From Pyropia yezoensis (Eukaryota > Rhodophyta > Bangiophyceae > Bangiales > Bangiaceae), in NCBI GenBank assembly GCA_009829735.1, contig CM020618.1, forward strand, positions 15,048,568-15,112,567: DNA of 64,000 nt, written 5' to 3'. Of the stretch, positions 21,713 through 31,594 are shown in pieces (the stretch's first letter is position 1; each line of letters opens with the position of its first letter). The notes below the pieces were generated by a model that saw only the letters and a program-made list of their open reading frames with translations, was not told where the DNA came from and made no database searches. The translations under genes were made by a program, and so were the position numbers.

Positions 21713-22375
21713 TCACGGGTTCACCTCCACGGCCGACCAACCCCCATCTTCGCCGCGCCCTGCCTCGTACACGGTGCGCACAAAGGGGGTGACGCCCAGC
21801 TGCAGTCGCTCCGCGCGGACCACCTGCACTTCTACCACCACAAACGCATCGGGCGGCGTGTCCGCCGCCACCCCCTCCGTCGCAGCATCCGCCGACGGGC
21901 GGTCGGTGCCCAGCGGTGCGCCGGGGGGCCCCCAAAAGAACCACTCCCGAGCACTCGCACCAAGACCCCGCCAAGCCGTTGGTCGGGCACCGACAGGGGG
22001 CGCGGGGTCGTCGTCGCGGCCAGCCCCCCCCCCAACCCCCCCCTGGTCCCGCCCCCCATCGTCCCCTCGGGACGCCGGGCCCAGCACCACCGCCTCGCCA
22101 GACAGGCGGTATTGTTCGCGGGTATCGGGAAAGTGGAAGCACAGTTCGGTGGCGGAAGTGGCGGCCAGCTCCCCTGCTTTGGCCGACCGCCCGTCACTGA
22201 TAAAGGTGTAGGTGGACGGCTCGGGCCACCCTCGCACATTGACACTCCGCACAGCAGGGGTGCCCGCTGGGGTGACCGTCGCGAGCGCGCCCACCGATGG
22301 CAGTGGGCCGGTGCAAGCGGCTATCGCCGCCGCCAGCGGCGCACGCCATGGGGGGAGGGGGGGAGGGGGAGGCAT
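21713..22375 (-). CDS. Pyridoxamine 5'-phosphate oxidase-like flavoprotein (Alr4036 / PPOX2-like)
   Basis: A single-exon protein of 220 aa from ATG 22375; the frame extends to 22429, but only with a GTG. In order: a TrpArg start helix; a beta-strand with AVRSVNVRGW (~41-50); TFISDGRSAKAGEL (~57-70); the LCFHF-PDTREQYRLSG segment (~79-93), which in this family binds FMN phosphate; an REWFFW motif in the second half; and a C-terminal Trp-containing strand ending Val-Asn-Pro. This order and the VNP tail are typical of the Alr4036-family FMN-binding domain found in cyanobacteria and plants. The likely role is vitamin B6 salvage or related flavin chemistry. It is divergent from the GATA-finger gene across about 0.9 kb. 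Confidence 0.85.
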   Translation of the reverse strand: MPPPPPLPPWRAPLAAAIAACTGPLPSVGALATVTPAGTPAVRSVNVRGWPEPSTYTFISDGRSAKAGELAATSATELCFHFPDTREQYRLSGEAVVLGPASRGDDGGRDQGGVGGGAGRDDDPAPPVGARPTAWRGLGASAREWFFWGPPGAPLGTDRPSADAATEGVAADTPPDAFVVVEVQVVRAERLQLGVTPFVRTVYEAGRGEDGGWSAVEVNP

Positions 22376-23283
22376 CGTGGCTACAAAAATCAAAAGGGGA
22401 GAGGAGGGAGTGGGGAAGGAGGGGGGCACAACGTTGTACTCGCTGCGGAGATTGCCGCAGGGGGGGCGGACAAATAGAGAAGCGGGGTCGGGGAGGAGGC
22501 TGCGAGGCAGGTATGTAAAACGAGCTCGTGCGGTATCGATGCTACGGGTTGCGCCCGGCTACGGTATGTACGTGTCGGTGTGGCGTCGAGGCTCGCAGTG
22601 GAAGCGGTCTCGATGAGTCGATCGATCGTGCTGCAAGAAATCGGGAATCACTTCACTCTGCGATGCTGTGGCGTCGCGGACAGTCGGTTGGATCGGGCGC
22701 CGCGTTCCGAAGGTTGCCGGGTCTATTCGCCTCGCACTACTAAACTTGAGGCACCTGCTGATCGCCGAAACAAGCCCAGAAGCCACAATGAGAATGCTGA
22801 GAAGAGCGTTAATGGTGCTCCATTTAGATATATGTCGTACTTCTCCACCGAGGCGTCCGACGATCGCTCCGCGGCAGTCATCAAGGCCCATTTGCGAAGA
22901 TTGTCCGCACAGGTTCTGTGTCGGATATCGCTTCGAGCCATCTCGTAAACAATCCCCCCCCGATCAACGCGATCTTTCATTGGTCGAGGGTGACCTCTCT
23001 ACCTCTCCCCCCTCGCTGGCCCGCGCCGCCGCTTGGCGCGGGCGGGCGTGGTGGGGGGTTCGTGAACCCGAAGCATACATATGGGAGACGCGCGCGCGCG
23101 CGCGCCACCTCTGCTTGCGGCTGGCCGCGGACAGCGGTCGTCGCCACCGACGACGACGTCGTGCTCCTGGCGGCGCAAACGACTGTGCGGCCTTACCGTC
23201 AGCTTCCCGCGACTCCCCCTGCCTGTGTGGGTTGCTCTGGGGGCGCCCGGCTGCGTTCGCGACGCCCCTGCGTGCGGGCCATC
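22376..23283. other. Divergent intergenic region
   Basis: A 908-bp spacer between the start codons of the minus-strand oxidase-like gene and the plus-strand GATA-finger gene, so it probably holds both promoters. It has a short alternating CG run near 23089-23105 and an isolated CATACATATG at about 23072. The ORFs running through 22668-23283 have no motifs. Confidence 0.4.
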
Positions 23284-26200
23284 ATGTGGCGGGGCCAGCC
23301 GCGGCGGGTGGAGTGGGCGGCCGGGGCGCGGCCTGCGGCACCTGCGGCGGCGATGGGCGCAGAGGCGCTTGCCGCGGCGGCGGCGGCGGCTCGCCGCCGC
23401 GCCCAGGCCGCGGCGGCCGACGCGGCGGTGCTCGAGGCGGCGGCGCGGGTGGCGGCGTCGGACGCGGCGGAAGAGGCGGCGGCGATGGCGGCGATGGTGG
23501 CGGCGGCACCGCGTCGAATGTCAGCCGCTGGCGCGGGCGCGGCGTCGGGGCACGCGTGGAACGCCTCGCCGCCCGCGATGGGCGGAACGGCCCGGTGGCG
23601 ATGCCAGCACTGCTCCTCCCGGGACATGTTTTGTCACCGCCCAGGGCCAGGCGGCGTGGGAACCCTGTGCAATGGTATGGTTAGTAGTAAAAGGGGCGTG
23701 TGGGGTGAGAGGGCGGTTGGGAGCTTGCGACGGTTTGTCTGTGTGGGAGGGGTGGGCGGCGGGGGCCTGGGGATGTAGGTGTGTGTGTGTGTGGACGGAA
23801 CTTCATCGGGAGGAACTGACGGCCGTGTGTTTGCTCGCCGGTGTTTTCTACTGTCCACCCCCCTGTGCTGGCGGGTTTTTTGGCGCTGGGCCCACAGCGT
23901 GTGGGATCAAGTGGCGGGACCAGCAAGTTCGGGAGAACCGGGCCGCCTTTGCAGCCTCCGCCGACGACGCCTCGGCGGCGGCGTATGCGGCTGACGATGG
24001 TGCGTATGGTGGTCACTCCGACGACGGCGGCGCCTATGGGTTTGCCGGCGGTGGGGGAGGGCGGCGCGTCGCGGTGGCGGCGGCGGCGGCGGGGCGCGCA
24101 GCCGGCCCGCCCCCTGTGCCCAGCCTGGCGCGGCGTCGCCCGCGGGGGCGAGCATCGATGCGGGGGGGCACTGGGCCGTGGCGGTGCCAGCGGTGCCTCA
24201 AATGTGTCACTCCTTGTCACCGGCCGGGCCCGGGGGGGAAGGGCACGCTGTGCAACGGTACGTGCGCTGGCGGGGCAGTGCGTGTGGTGTGGAGACGGTG
24301 GAGGGGGGGCCGCTGTGGGCGGAGAATTGTGGTGGGCGTGGATTTTTGTTGTTGGTTTTCTTGGTGCAGCGGCAACCGGGCGGCTGGCCGTTTGGACTGG
24401 CAGTGTTGTTGGGGTTGAGGATGGGGAGGTGGACGTCTCTTTTCTCTTCTCTTTCATTGTGGAGTGGCGTGCTGTGCCCGGGTGGGTCATTCCTCATGAT
24501 GGGGCATACGCTGACATACATGTTTTTCTCTTGTCGTTTTCCTGGTGTCGTGGTCGTCCTCCTCGCACCTACGCGACGACGGTACGTCTGTGGGGGATTA
24601 CGAATGTGATTGGTGGGTGTGCGGCGGTCGGCGACTCAGCGTGTGGGCTGAGGTGGCGGGACGAACAGAAGCGGGGGGAGAACGCGGCGGCGCTGCGTGG
24701 CGAAAGCCCGCTTGGGAGGAATGCTGCGGCTGTGTCCGCCGCTCCGTCCTCTTCCGCGCCCGTAGAGGCGGCTGCCAATGGCGCGGAGCAGGGGGTTGCC
24801 GGCGGTGTGGTGCAGGCGGTTGCCGACGGTACGGAGCAAGCAGTTGCCGACAGCGCGGAGCAGGCGGTTGCCGACGGTACGGACCAGGCGGCTGCCGCGT
24901 TGTCTGCTGCCACTGCAGAGGCGCAGGCGGCCGCTGCCCAGGTGGTGGCCGCGGCAGACTCTCCGGCCCCGTCGGGCAGCCCTACCGTCGATGTGGCCGC
25001 TGGGGTGCCTTCGATAAGGCCGTCTGCGGACGCATTCACAGACGGCGCGACGGGGCCCGCTCCCCCCGGTAGCGCCTCCGCCTCCCCCTCTACGCGGCCA
25101 CAGGCGGCTGGCACACCGGTCCGCAACCCCTCTCCGGTAGCAGACACTGCATCCGAGCGCTCGTTCGAGCAGGAAGGGGCGGACCCCTGGTGGTGCCCTC
25201 AGTGCGCCACGCCCGATTTGCCGTGCCCCCGTGTGGAGCGAGGCGGAAAGGCGCGGTGTGAAGGTACGTTTGCGGTGGGCGGAGGGTGAGGCCTGGGGTG
25301 GGGAAAGGGATGGGTTTGGGGCTGCGGAGGGGCAGGTCTCCTGATTGCTCTAGTGCCAGCCTATGGAGTGGTTGCCCCAGTGCACGCTGCCCTGCCCTGT
25401 TTCTTGGTGCGCTAAGCATGACACGTGCTGACGGTCCTTTTGCCCGCCACCACTTTGCCGTCATTGCGTCTGCCTACCCGTGTTGCCTGTTTGTCTCTGG
25501 ATGGGGCTGGCCCTCTGGGTGCGTTTGGGACTGCAGTGTGTGGGCTGACGTGGACCGATGAGCAGGTGCGGGAGCAGCTAGGCGGCACGTCTGATGGAGG
25601 CACGCCAATGGAGATGGACGCTGCGGCGGCTGATGGTGCGGCGCAGGAGGATGTGGAGCAGGGCACGTCAGGCGCGTGGCAGTGCCATCATTGCGGCACG
25701 TTTGACGGCTTTTGTCATCGCCCGGGGCCAGGCGGCGTGGGAACTCTGTGCAACAGTGCGTCTGCCGGCGGATGTTCAGCGAGGAGAAAGTGCGGAGGGG
25801 TCCGGAAGAGGGTTGTAGAGTGGCTTGCGCAAGTGGGGTCAGAGCGCTCGTTTTGTATGTCAGACGTGTCAGCCGGGGCGACTGGATACCACTAGAGTGC
25901 CCCCCTTTCCCCGATTGGCGCTGACGGGCTTTATCAATTGCTGTTGTCTTGTCTGATTCCTCTGCGTTTGTCTGTCGCCGGTGGTGATCGTTGGTGCCCG
26001 GAATGCGGCGAATCGGTGCGGCGGGGTCACAGGCTGTGGAATCAGGTGGAGGGACCAGCAAGCACGTGAGCAGCAGCAGCAAGCAGCAGCATCGGTGCCT
26101 GATGCTTCGCAAGAGGCAGCCGCTGCTGCTGCCGTTGCTGCGCAGGGGCCATGGGAATGTCATCGGTGCGGCGTGACCTACACTCCCTGCAAGCGTAACG

Positions 26201-29096
26201 GGCCAAGTGGAAAGAAGACGCTTTGCAACGGTACGACTGTGGGGGTGAGGGGAGGGGCATGAGGGGCGGGGGCTGGAAAAAAAAATCGATCTTGTTGGCT
26301 GAGGGTGAGAGAGCTCTGTCTTGTTGTATCCGCGTGTCGCAGCCGGGCGGCGGGTCTCTTGTGTATTATCCCTTGTGACGGGCCTTCTTTGTAACGGGCA
26401 CCTCTTCTAACGTGGCTCACCTTCGTGCCTGCTGTGCACCGCCCTTTGGATGTGCGTTTGCTCTGGGCTGGATTGTATGGATGGTTGTTGTGTGGATGCA
26501 TTGGGATGGTTAATGCTGCAGCCTGTGGACTCAAGTGGAAGGACCAGCTGAGGCGGGAGGAGCGCGCGGCTGCTCTGGCTGCAGAGTCTGCCCTGGATAC
26601 GGATGTCGCTGTGGCTGCTGCTGCTGTGCAAAAGCGGCTGGATGAATCGTTGGCAGCGGCCGCTTCGCGACCCGCGGTGGACCGGGCAGTCTCAGGGGCG
26701 TGGCAATGCGAGCACTGCGGCTCCCAGGACATGTTTTGCCACCGCCCCGGCCCAAGTGGAATGGGCACCCTGTGCAATGGTATGGTTGGTTGAGGCCGTG
26801 AGGGGGGAGGGAGGGGGGAGCAAACTGTGGGATGCTTCTTGGGGTCGGGGGCTACGTGAGTGGCGGAGCGGCTGTCTCTTGTTGTTCTTCTTGCTGGTAG
26901 CAACCAGGATGCGACCGATGTGGTTAATCTTGCTGGCGGCGGGACGGCCACTTACGGACTTGTTTGTGAACATTTCTTCCCTGGACGCTTGATTTGCGTC
27001 TCTGTGACGTTTATACTGTCCAATGGGTTGGACGCGGTGAACGCTGGCCGGGCTTGCAGCGTGTGGACTGAAGTGGAGGGACGAACAGATGCAGCAGCAG
27101 CTGGCCGTTGTGTCGAACACAGACGCCGTGCACGAGTCTTCAGTCGTCGCTGCCGATGTGGCTCCCGCGCGGCCAGTAGCCGCCGCTCCTGACCCTTTCC
27201 TCACTGCCCCGCGGAAGGCATCATCCGAGCCGTGGGAGTGCCAGCGGTGCACCGTCACCTCCACCACCTGCCGCCGTTCGGGGCCAGGCGGAAGGAGCAC
27301 GCTCTGCAATGGTATGTCTTTAAGAGGGGGGTGCGGTGGGGGCGGAGCAGGGGGGGTGCTGATTGCGGCTGCTTTTCTCTTTGGTGGCGGCCGGGTGGCC
27401 TACAGGTTGCCCGTCGCAGAGGGACTTGCGACTGACGGATTCCCCTCCCCTTGTTGTTTTCTGCTCTTATGTTGTGTTGTGCTTGGATGATTGGGCGGGC
27501 GTGTGGTCGATTGGGTGGTTACGGGGCACTTGGCGCCGCAGCTTGTGGGCTGAGGTGGAAGGATCAGCTGAAGCGGGAGAAGAAGGCGGCTGCACTGGCT
27601 GCAGAGTCTGCGCTGGATACAGATGTCGCTGTGGCGGCTGCCGCTGTGCAGCAGCAGCTCGATGAGGTGTCGGCCGCCGCCGCCACTGTCCAGGTTGCCC
27701 CAGAGCGGGAGGCGGGGGAACCATGGCAGTGCCAGCATTGCGCCACCCGCAATTCGTTTTGCCACCGTCCCGGGCCAAACGGGATGGGCACGCTTTGCAA
27801 TGGTATGTTGTAGCGGGGGACGCCGCGGAGGCGGGTGCTGTTTTTGTGGAGACCCGCTGCTGTTTTTTTTTGAATGGCAGCCTGTCAACTGCTCTTGGCT
27901 TGCCACTCTAGTCGCGCGTAGACGCTGACGGACTGCTTGCTACACATGTTTCTCCTGTGCTTGTCCTTGGCACCTCTCTGTTTGTGGTGCGGCGTGATTC
28001 GTGGACGGCCGCCGGGGTGCCGCAGCTTGTGGGCTCAAGTGGAGGGACGAACAGATGCGGGCGCAGCTGGCCGCCGTGGGGGATGCAGACGCTGCTGTGG
28101 AGACAGTGACCTCTGCCGCTGCCGCTGTGGCGCAGGAGATGGCACGCCCCCCGTGGCGATGTGAGCATTGTGCCACTCACGAAACGGCATGCCGCCGTGC
28201 GGGGCCGAGCGGGAGCGAGTCGCTTTGCAATGGTGCGTCTGTCTTGGACGGCAAGGATGGAGGGTGGTGTGCGATTCGCTGGGGGAAGGGTGTGGTGACA
28301 AGGGGGCCGTTTTGGTCAGTCGCTTTCTATAGGGCAGCTACCCCGGGGCCTCGGCCCCCGGCGGTTATCCCTCGCGGCGGAGCATGTACTGACTTACTTT
28401 GGGCCCCACCATCGTTCCTCTTCCCCGTTGGTGAATCGTGTGTGTGGGTTGGGTGGGTGTGGAACATCGCGAATTGCAGAGTGTGGGCTGAGGTGGAGGG
28501 ACGAACTGTACCGGGGCGAAGTTGCTGTCCCACCGGCTGCCGACGTGTCGCGTGAAGCTGCTGCCAGTGCGGCTGCGGCAGCGAGTGCCGCCGGTCCGCG
28601 CCGGGTAATGGAGGTTCCTATGCCGCAGCCGCGTCAGCGGAAGCCAAAACCGCCTTGGAACTGCCAGCGGTGTTCGACGAGCGTTACCCCCTGCCATCGG
28701 CCTGGGCCGGGCGGGAAGGCGACACTTTGCAACGGTACGTCTGCTGAAGGAGGGGGGACGGAGGAGGTTCTGGAGAAAAGGAGAGGGTACTCTTTTCGCG
28801 CTTTTGCAGGGTCTGTGCGGGAGGCTCTCCCCCTGTGTAGGATTCCTACCCCATTGGGCGTGCACTTACCGATAACCCTTGGCTGTGCTTTCCTTCATGA
28901 CTGCGCTCGCTGACCATGGCTGGGGCACTCTTAATTGTGGATGGGCGGTGTGTCGGGCGGCGGGGCTCCAGCTTGTGGGCTGAAGTGGAGGGACCAGCAA
29001 AAGCGGCAGGAGCGGGCTGCTTCTTCTGCGGCTACGCTGGCTTGCGAGCAGGGTGCCGCTGCTGCGTCGGCCACTACTCCACCACCAGATGTGTGA
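23284..29096 (+). CDS. Ten-finger GATA-type zinc finger protein built from tandemly duplicated exons
   Basis: The exons are 23284-23674, 23898-24257, 24640-25263, 25537-25755, 26033-26230, 26522-26779, 27060-27311, 27542-27802, 28026-28232, 28480-28734 and 28972-29096, giving 1049 aa with TGA at 29094-29096. Every intron (223-382 bp) is GT-AG and phase 1, and falls at the same codon. The exon 5' to the intron ends Leu-Cys-Asn plus one base; the next exon begins with two bases and then Cys-Gly-(Ile/Leu)-x-Trp. Joining them rebuilds ten fingers of form C-x2-C-x18-C-x2-C (finger 3 is x17), most closing as LCNACGLRW-like. The codon split by the intron varies (Ala, Val, Ser, Glu) but always gives a sense codon. 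Ala-rich linkers separate the fingers. Each finger has an extra Cys, and the usual GATA-finger Trp after it is His, Arg, Lys or Pro. The basic tail of DNA-binding GATA fingers is replaced by an Arg-Asp-Gln/Glu motif. DNA, RNA or protein binding is undetermined. The first exon is the least certain. Confidence 0.85.
24778..24900 (+). repeat. Short in-frame repeat in exon 3 of the GATA-finger gene
   Basis: About four copies of a ~30-bp unit encoding Glu-Gln-Ala-Val-Ala-Asp-Gly-Thr-like decapeptides in the long linker before finger 3. This helps explain why exon 3 is 624 bp when most other internal exons are 198-261 bp. Confidence 0.75.
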
Positions 29097-30610
29097 CGGC
29101 CGTCTTGGGTGCCGCTGCGGCTTCCCGCCATGACGACCACTTAGGGACGACGCGTCGAATGGCTTTTGCATGCCTTTCAGGTTGGCGGTCGTGGCTGCTT
29201 TGTCGGGTTTACCCGCCCCAGTGGGTGCGGTGGGGCTGCGCCGGTGGTATTGATGGGCGGCAAGAGTCGTCGGCGCCGTGGCTCCAGCCCTTCCATCCCG
29301 GTCGTTGCACTGGCCGCCCCTGTTGGTCGGGTAGCAATACAATGTTTGCGTCGTGGAAGTCGGGAATGGCGGGCTGTGCGGGTTGTCAACTGTACCTCCT
29401 TTTGTTTTTTTTAGTGGGCCTACGCGGCTTGCACTTCGTGTGTGGGGAGTGGAGGGGTCGGTGGTATTGTGTGGGTGGGCGTGCGCACTTGTATTTTTGC
29501 AGTGGTGTCCCCTACGGGAAAAAAATACTTCCTTTGAGGGCAGTTTTAGCTCGATATCGTGCTTTTCTATAAAATATACTTGGGTGCCATGCACATACGA
29601 GATTTGTGATTCGATTAGGAACGCTTTTGAATTTTGCTTGAAGCTTCCTGTGATATATGAAACGTTTAATATTTGAGCATTTCCTGCTCGCCATATATCT
29701 ATCTGGCATGCGGTGAACAGAGCGGCGTGTAGCACTGACAATTTTTGACCTTCAGGAGGAGCTCTTTATCGGAGACATACAATGATGCAGAGAGAGCGCT
29801 AAGAGGGTGAGGAGGAGGCGCCATCTCACGAACGGTGTTTGATGGCGGCGTCGGCGTACGGCTTCGTCGGGCAGCTCTCGCAGATGACTCGAGGAAAACG
29901 ACGCGAGCAGAGTGAAGGCGAGGGGAGGGAGTGGGAGTGCTTTTCAATGTAGAAATAGGTGAGGCTCTGTGAGGAGCGGGGGCGTGGGGTGTGTTTGCGT
30001 GGGTCGCCGCCGTCCCGCGGCCTGGCACACGCTGACCACGCCGCCGTGCTCCGAGGGCGTCACCTGGGTTATGCCGGGGAAGGTCATCACGGCGAGCCAC
30101 GCACAGCTGGCTCGTCTCGGCCGCGCGCTCCTCGAATCGGGGGTGGTGGTGCTGCCGGAGCGGCCGACGCAGCCGCTCAACGGTCGCAAGGTGCTGTCCA
30201 ACGGCGCGTAGGGCGGGCAGGAATGACTTTTGGGAACAGCTTGGAGGAGGGGGGAAGGGGGATGGGTGAGAGGGGACGAAGGTGGGGAAGCGACTGAGGG
30301 CGCTCCCGGAGGGCTGGTTGTCAGGGGACTGCCAGCCGCTGCCGGGGTATTCCTTGGTCGGTGGCTGTTTAAACTCATACGTACACATCGCTGCGGACGT
30401 GCCAACGACTCTCGGATGGGTCGCGGAAGAACAGGGGCCTCCCCGCATGCGTGATGCGGGGGCGCGACTGAGGTGCCTGTGGATGAAGAGCGCGAGAATG
30501 GACCAAGTGGACAGTGAGAGAGGGGGCGGGTGCCGGGGCGGAGAGATGGGCGTAGCCCAGGTGGCGAGACGGTGACGGGAGGCGACTGCTCGAAACCTAC
30601 CCGTGGCCAA
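29097..30610. other. 3' flank of the GATA-finger gene, then no supported gene
   Basis: 29.10-29.70 kb is probably 3' UTR and becomes clearly AT-richer near 29.52-29.70 kb. A short plus frame at 29969-30211 encodes a non-repetitive tail, but it starts with GTG and has no motif. A minus frame across 29699-30613 looks spurious. Confidence 0.4.
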
Positions 30611-31594
30611 CATGTGTGGCGCATGACGATAGAAACCTCATCTTTTTGAAGCCCCCCCGAGCCGAGATAGCGGGCTTTGAAAAATGTGATCCCTAAAGTC
30701 TCCCGGAGGCGCTGTCAGCATCCCTGGTGTGGATTGACAGAAGTGACCCGACGGGAGCCCAGCACCGGCGCTGGCAGCGCGGACGCCACGCCGTAGGTGG
30801 CGTGGCCATGGACGCACCACGACAAGCGTCCGCTTCTGCGGGCAGCTCGCGGCAGCAGGCTGAGCGGCGCTGTCTTCCCCATCGGGGTCTGACCCAGCAG
30901 GTACGTCGGCCGTGCCCACCACGCACAGGGTGCACCAAGCGTCAGCCACGAGTCGACCTGCATGGCTCCCGTGCCGTGACGTCTACGAGGGCGCCGTCTT
31001 GGTACGTTGTGCTGTCACCTTGCGTGGGTGTGGCGACCCCGGTCTTCCCCTCTTTATCGTGGCCCTCGCGCCGTACCGCCCGCCCCAGTCCCTTCACGTC
31101 CGCCTTCTGGTAACCGTTCTTCTCACAAGCCTCATACGCATCATGCCTCAGTCTTTATTTTTGGCATGCCTGGACTCCCTGCGCAGTACGTAGTCATCAC
31201 CGCCCAGCGAGAACCAGTCGTGTCTCCGCGGCCATTCAGCGCAGTCGCACCAGGGGGCACTTCTGCACACCAGCTTTCTTCGTGCAGCCTCGTGAGAATG
31301 GACTGATGGCGCACTGGCCGCTGGGGTCTACCTGTGCAACGCACGTGGGCTTTAGCTTCAGCGACGCACGCGTATTTGAAGTGTACAGGCTGGCAGAGCG
31401 CGCCCGCTGGTGCAGGTCACGCTGACCAGCAGTGTGAAGCCGCTAGCTGACCCGCAGTACCTCGGGCTACACCTCAGGGCCTGGGCGGCAGCGGGGCGTG
31501 GGAGAGACGCAAGCCGCGGCCGGATAGCACACCATAGAGGCTCTGCAGGACTGGAAGAAGCAAGAACCGCTTTGCCGATTTCACTGGGGCTTTT

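Noticed and set aside
23841-25289. Continuous 482-codon plus frame
   Set aside because: It crosses introns 1 and 2 of the GATA-finger gene. Only 24640-25263 has the finger pattern and matching splice sites; the rest is stop-poor intron sequence.
23284-29096. LIM, RING or C2H2 zinc fingers
   Set aside because: Spacing C-x2-C-x18-C-x2-C with LCNACG(L/I)xW fits the GATA class; no His ligands or second zinc site in the needed spacing.
29699-30613. 304-codon minus frame
   Set aside because: Low-complexity Pro/Ser/His composition, no motif; opposite frames are equally open.
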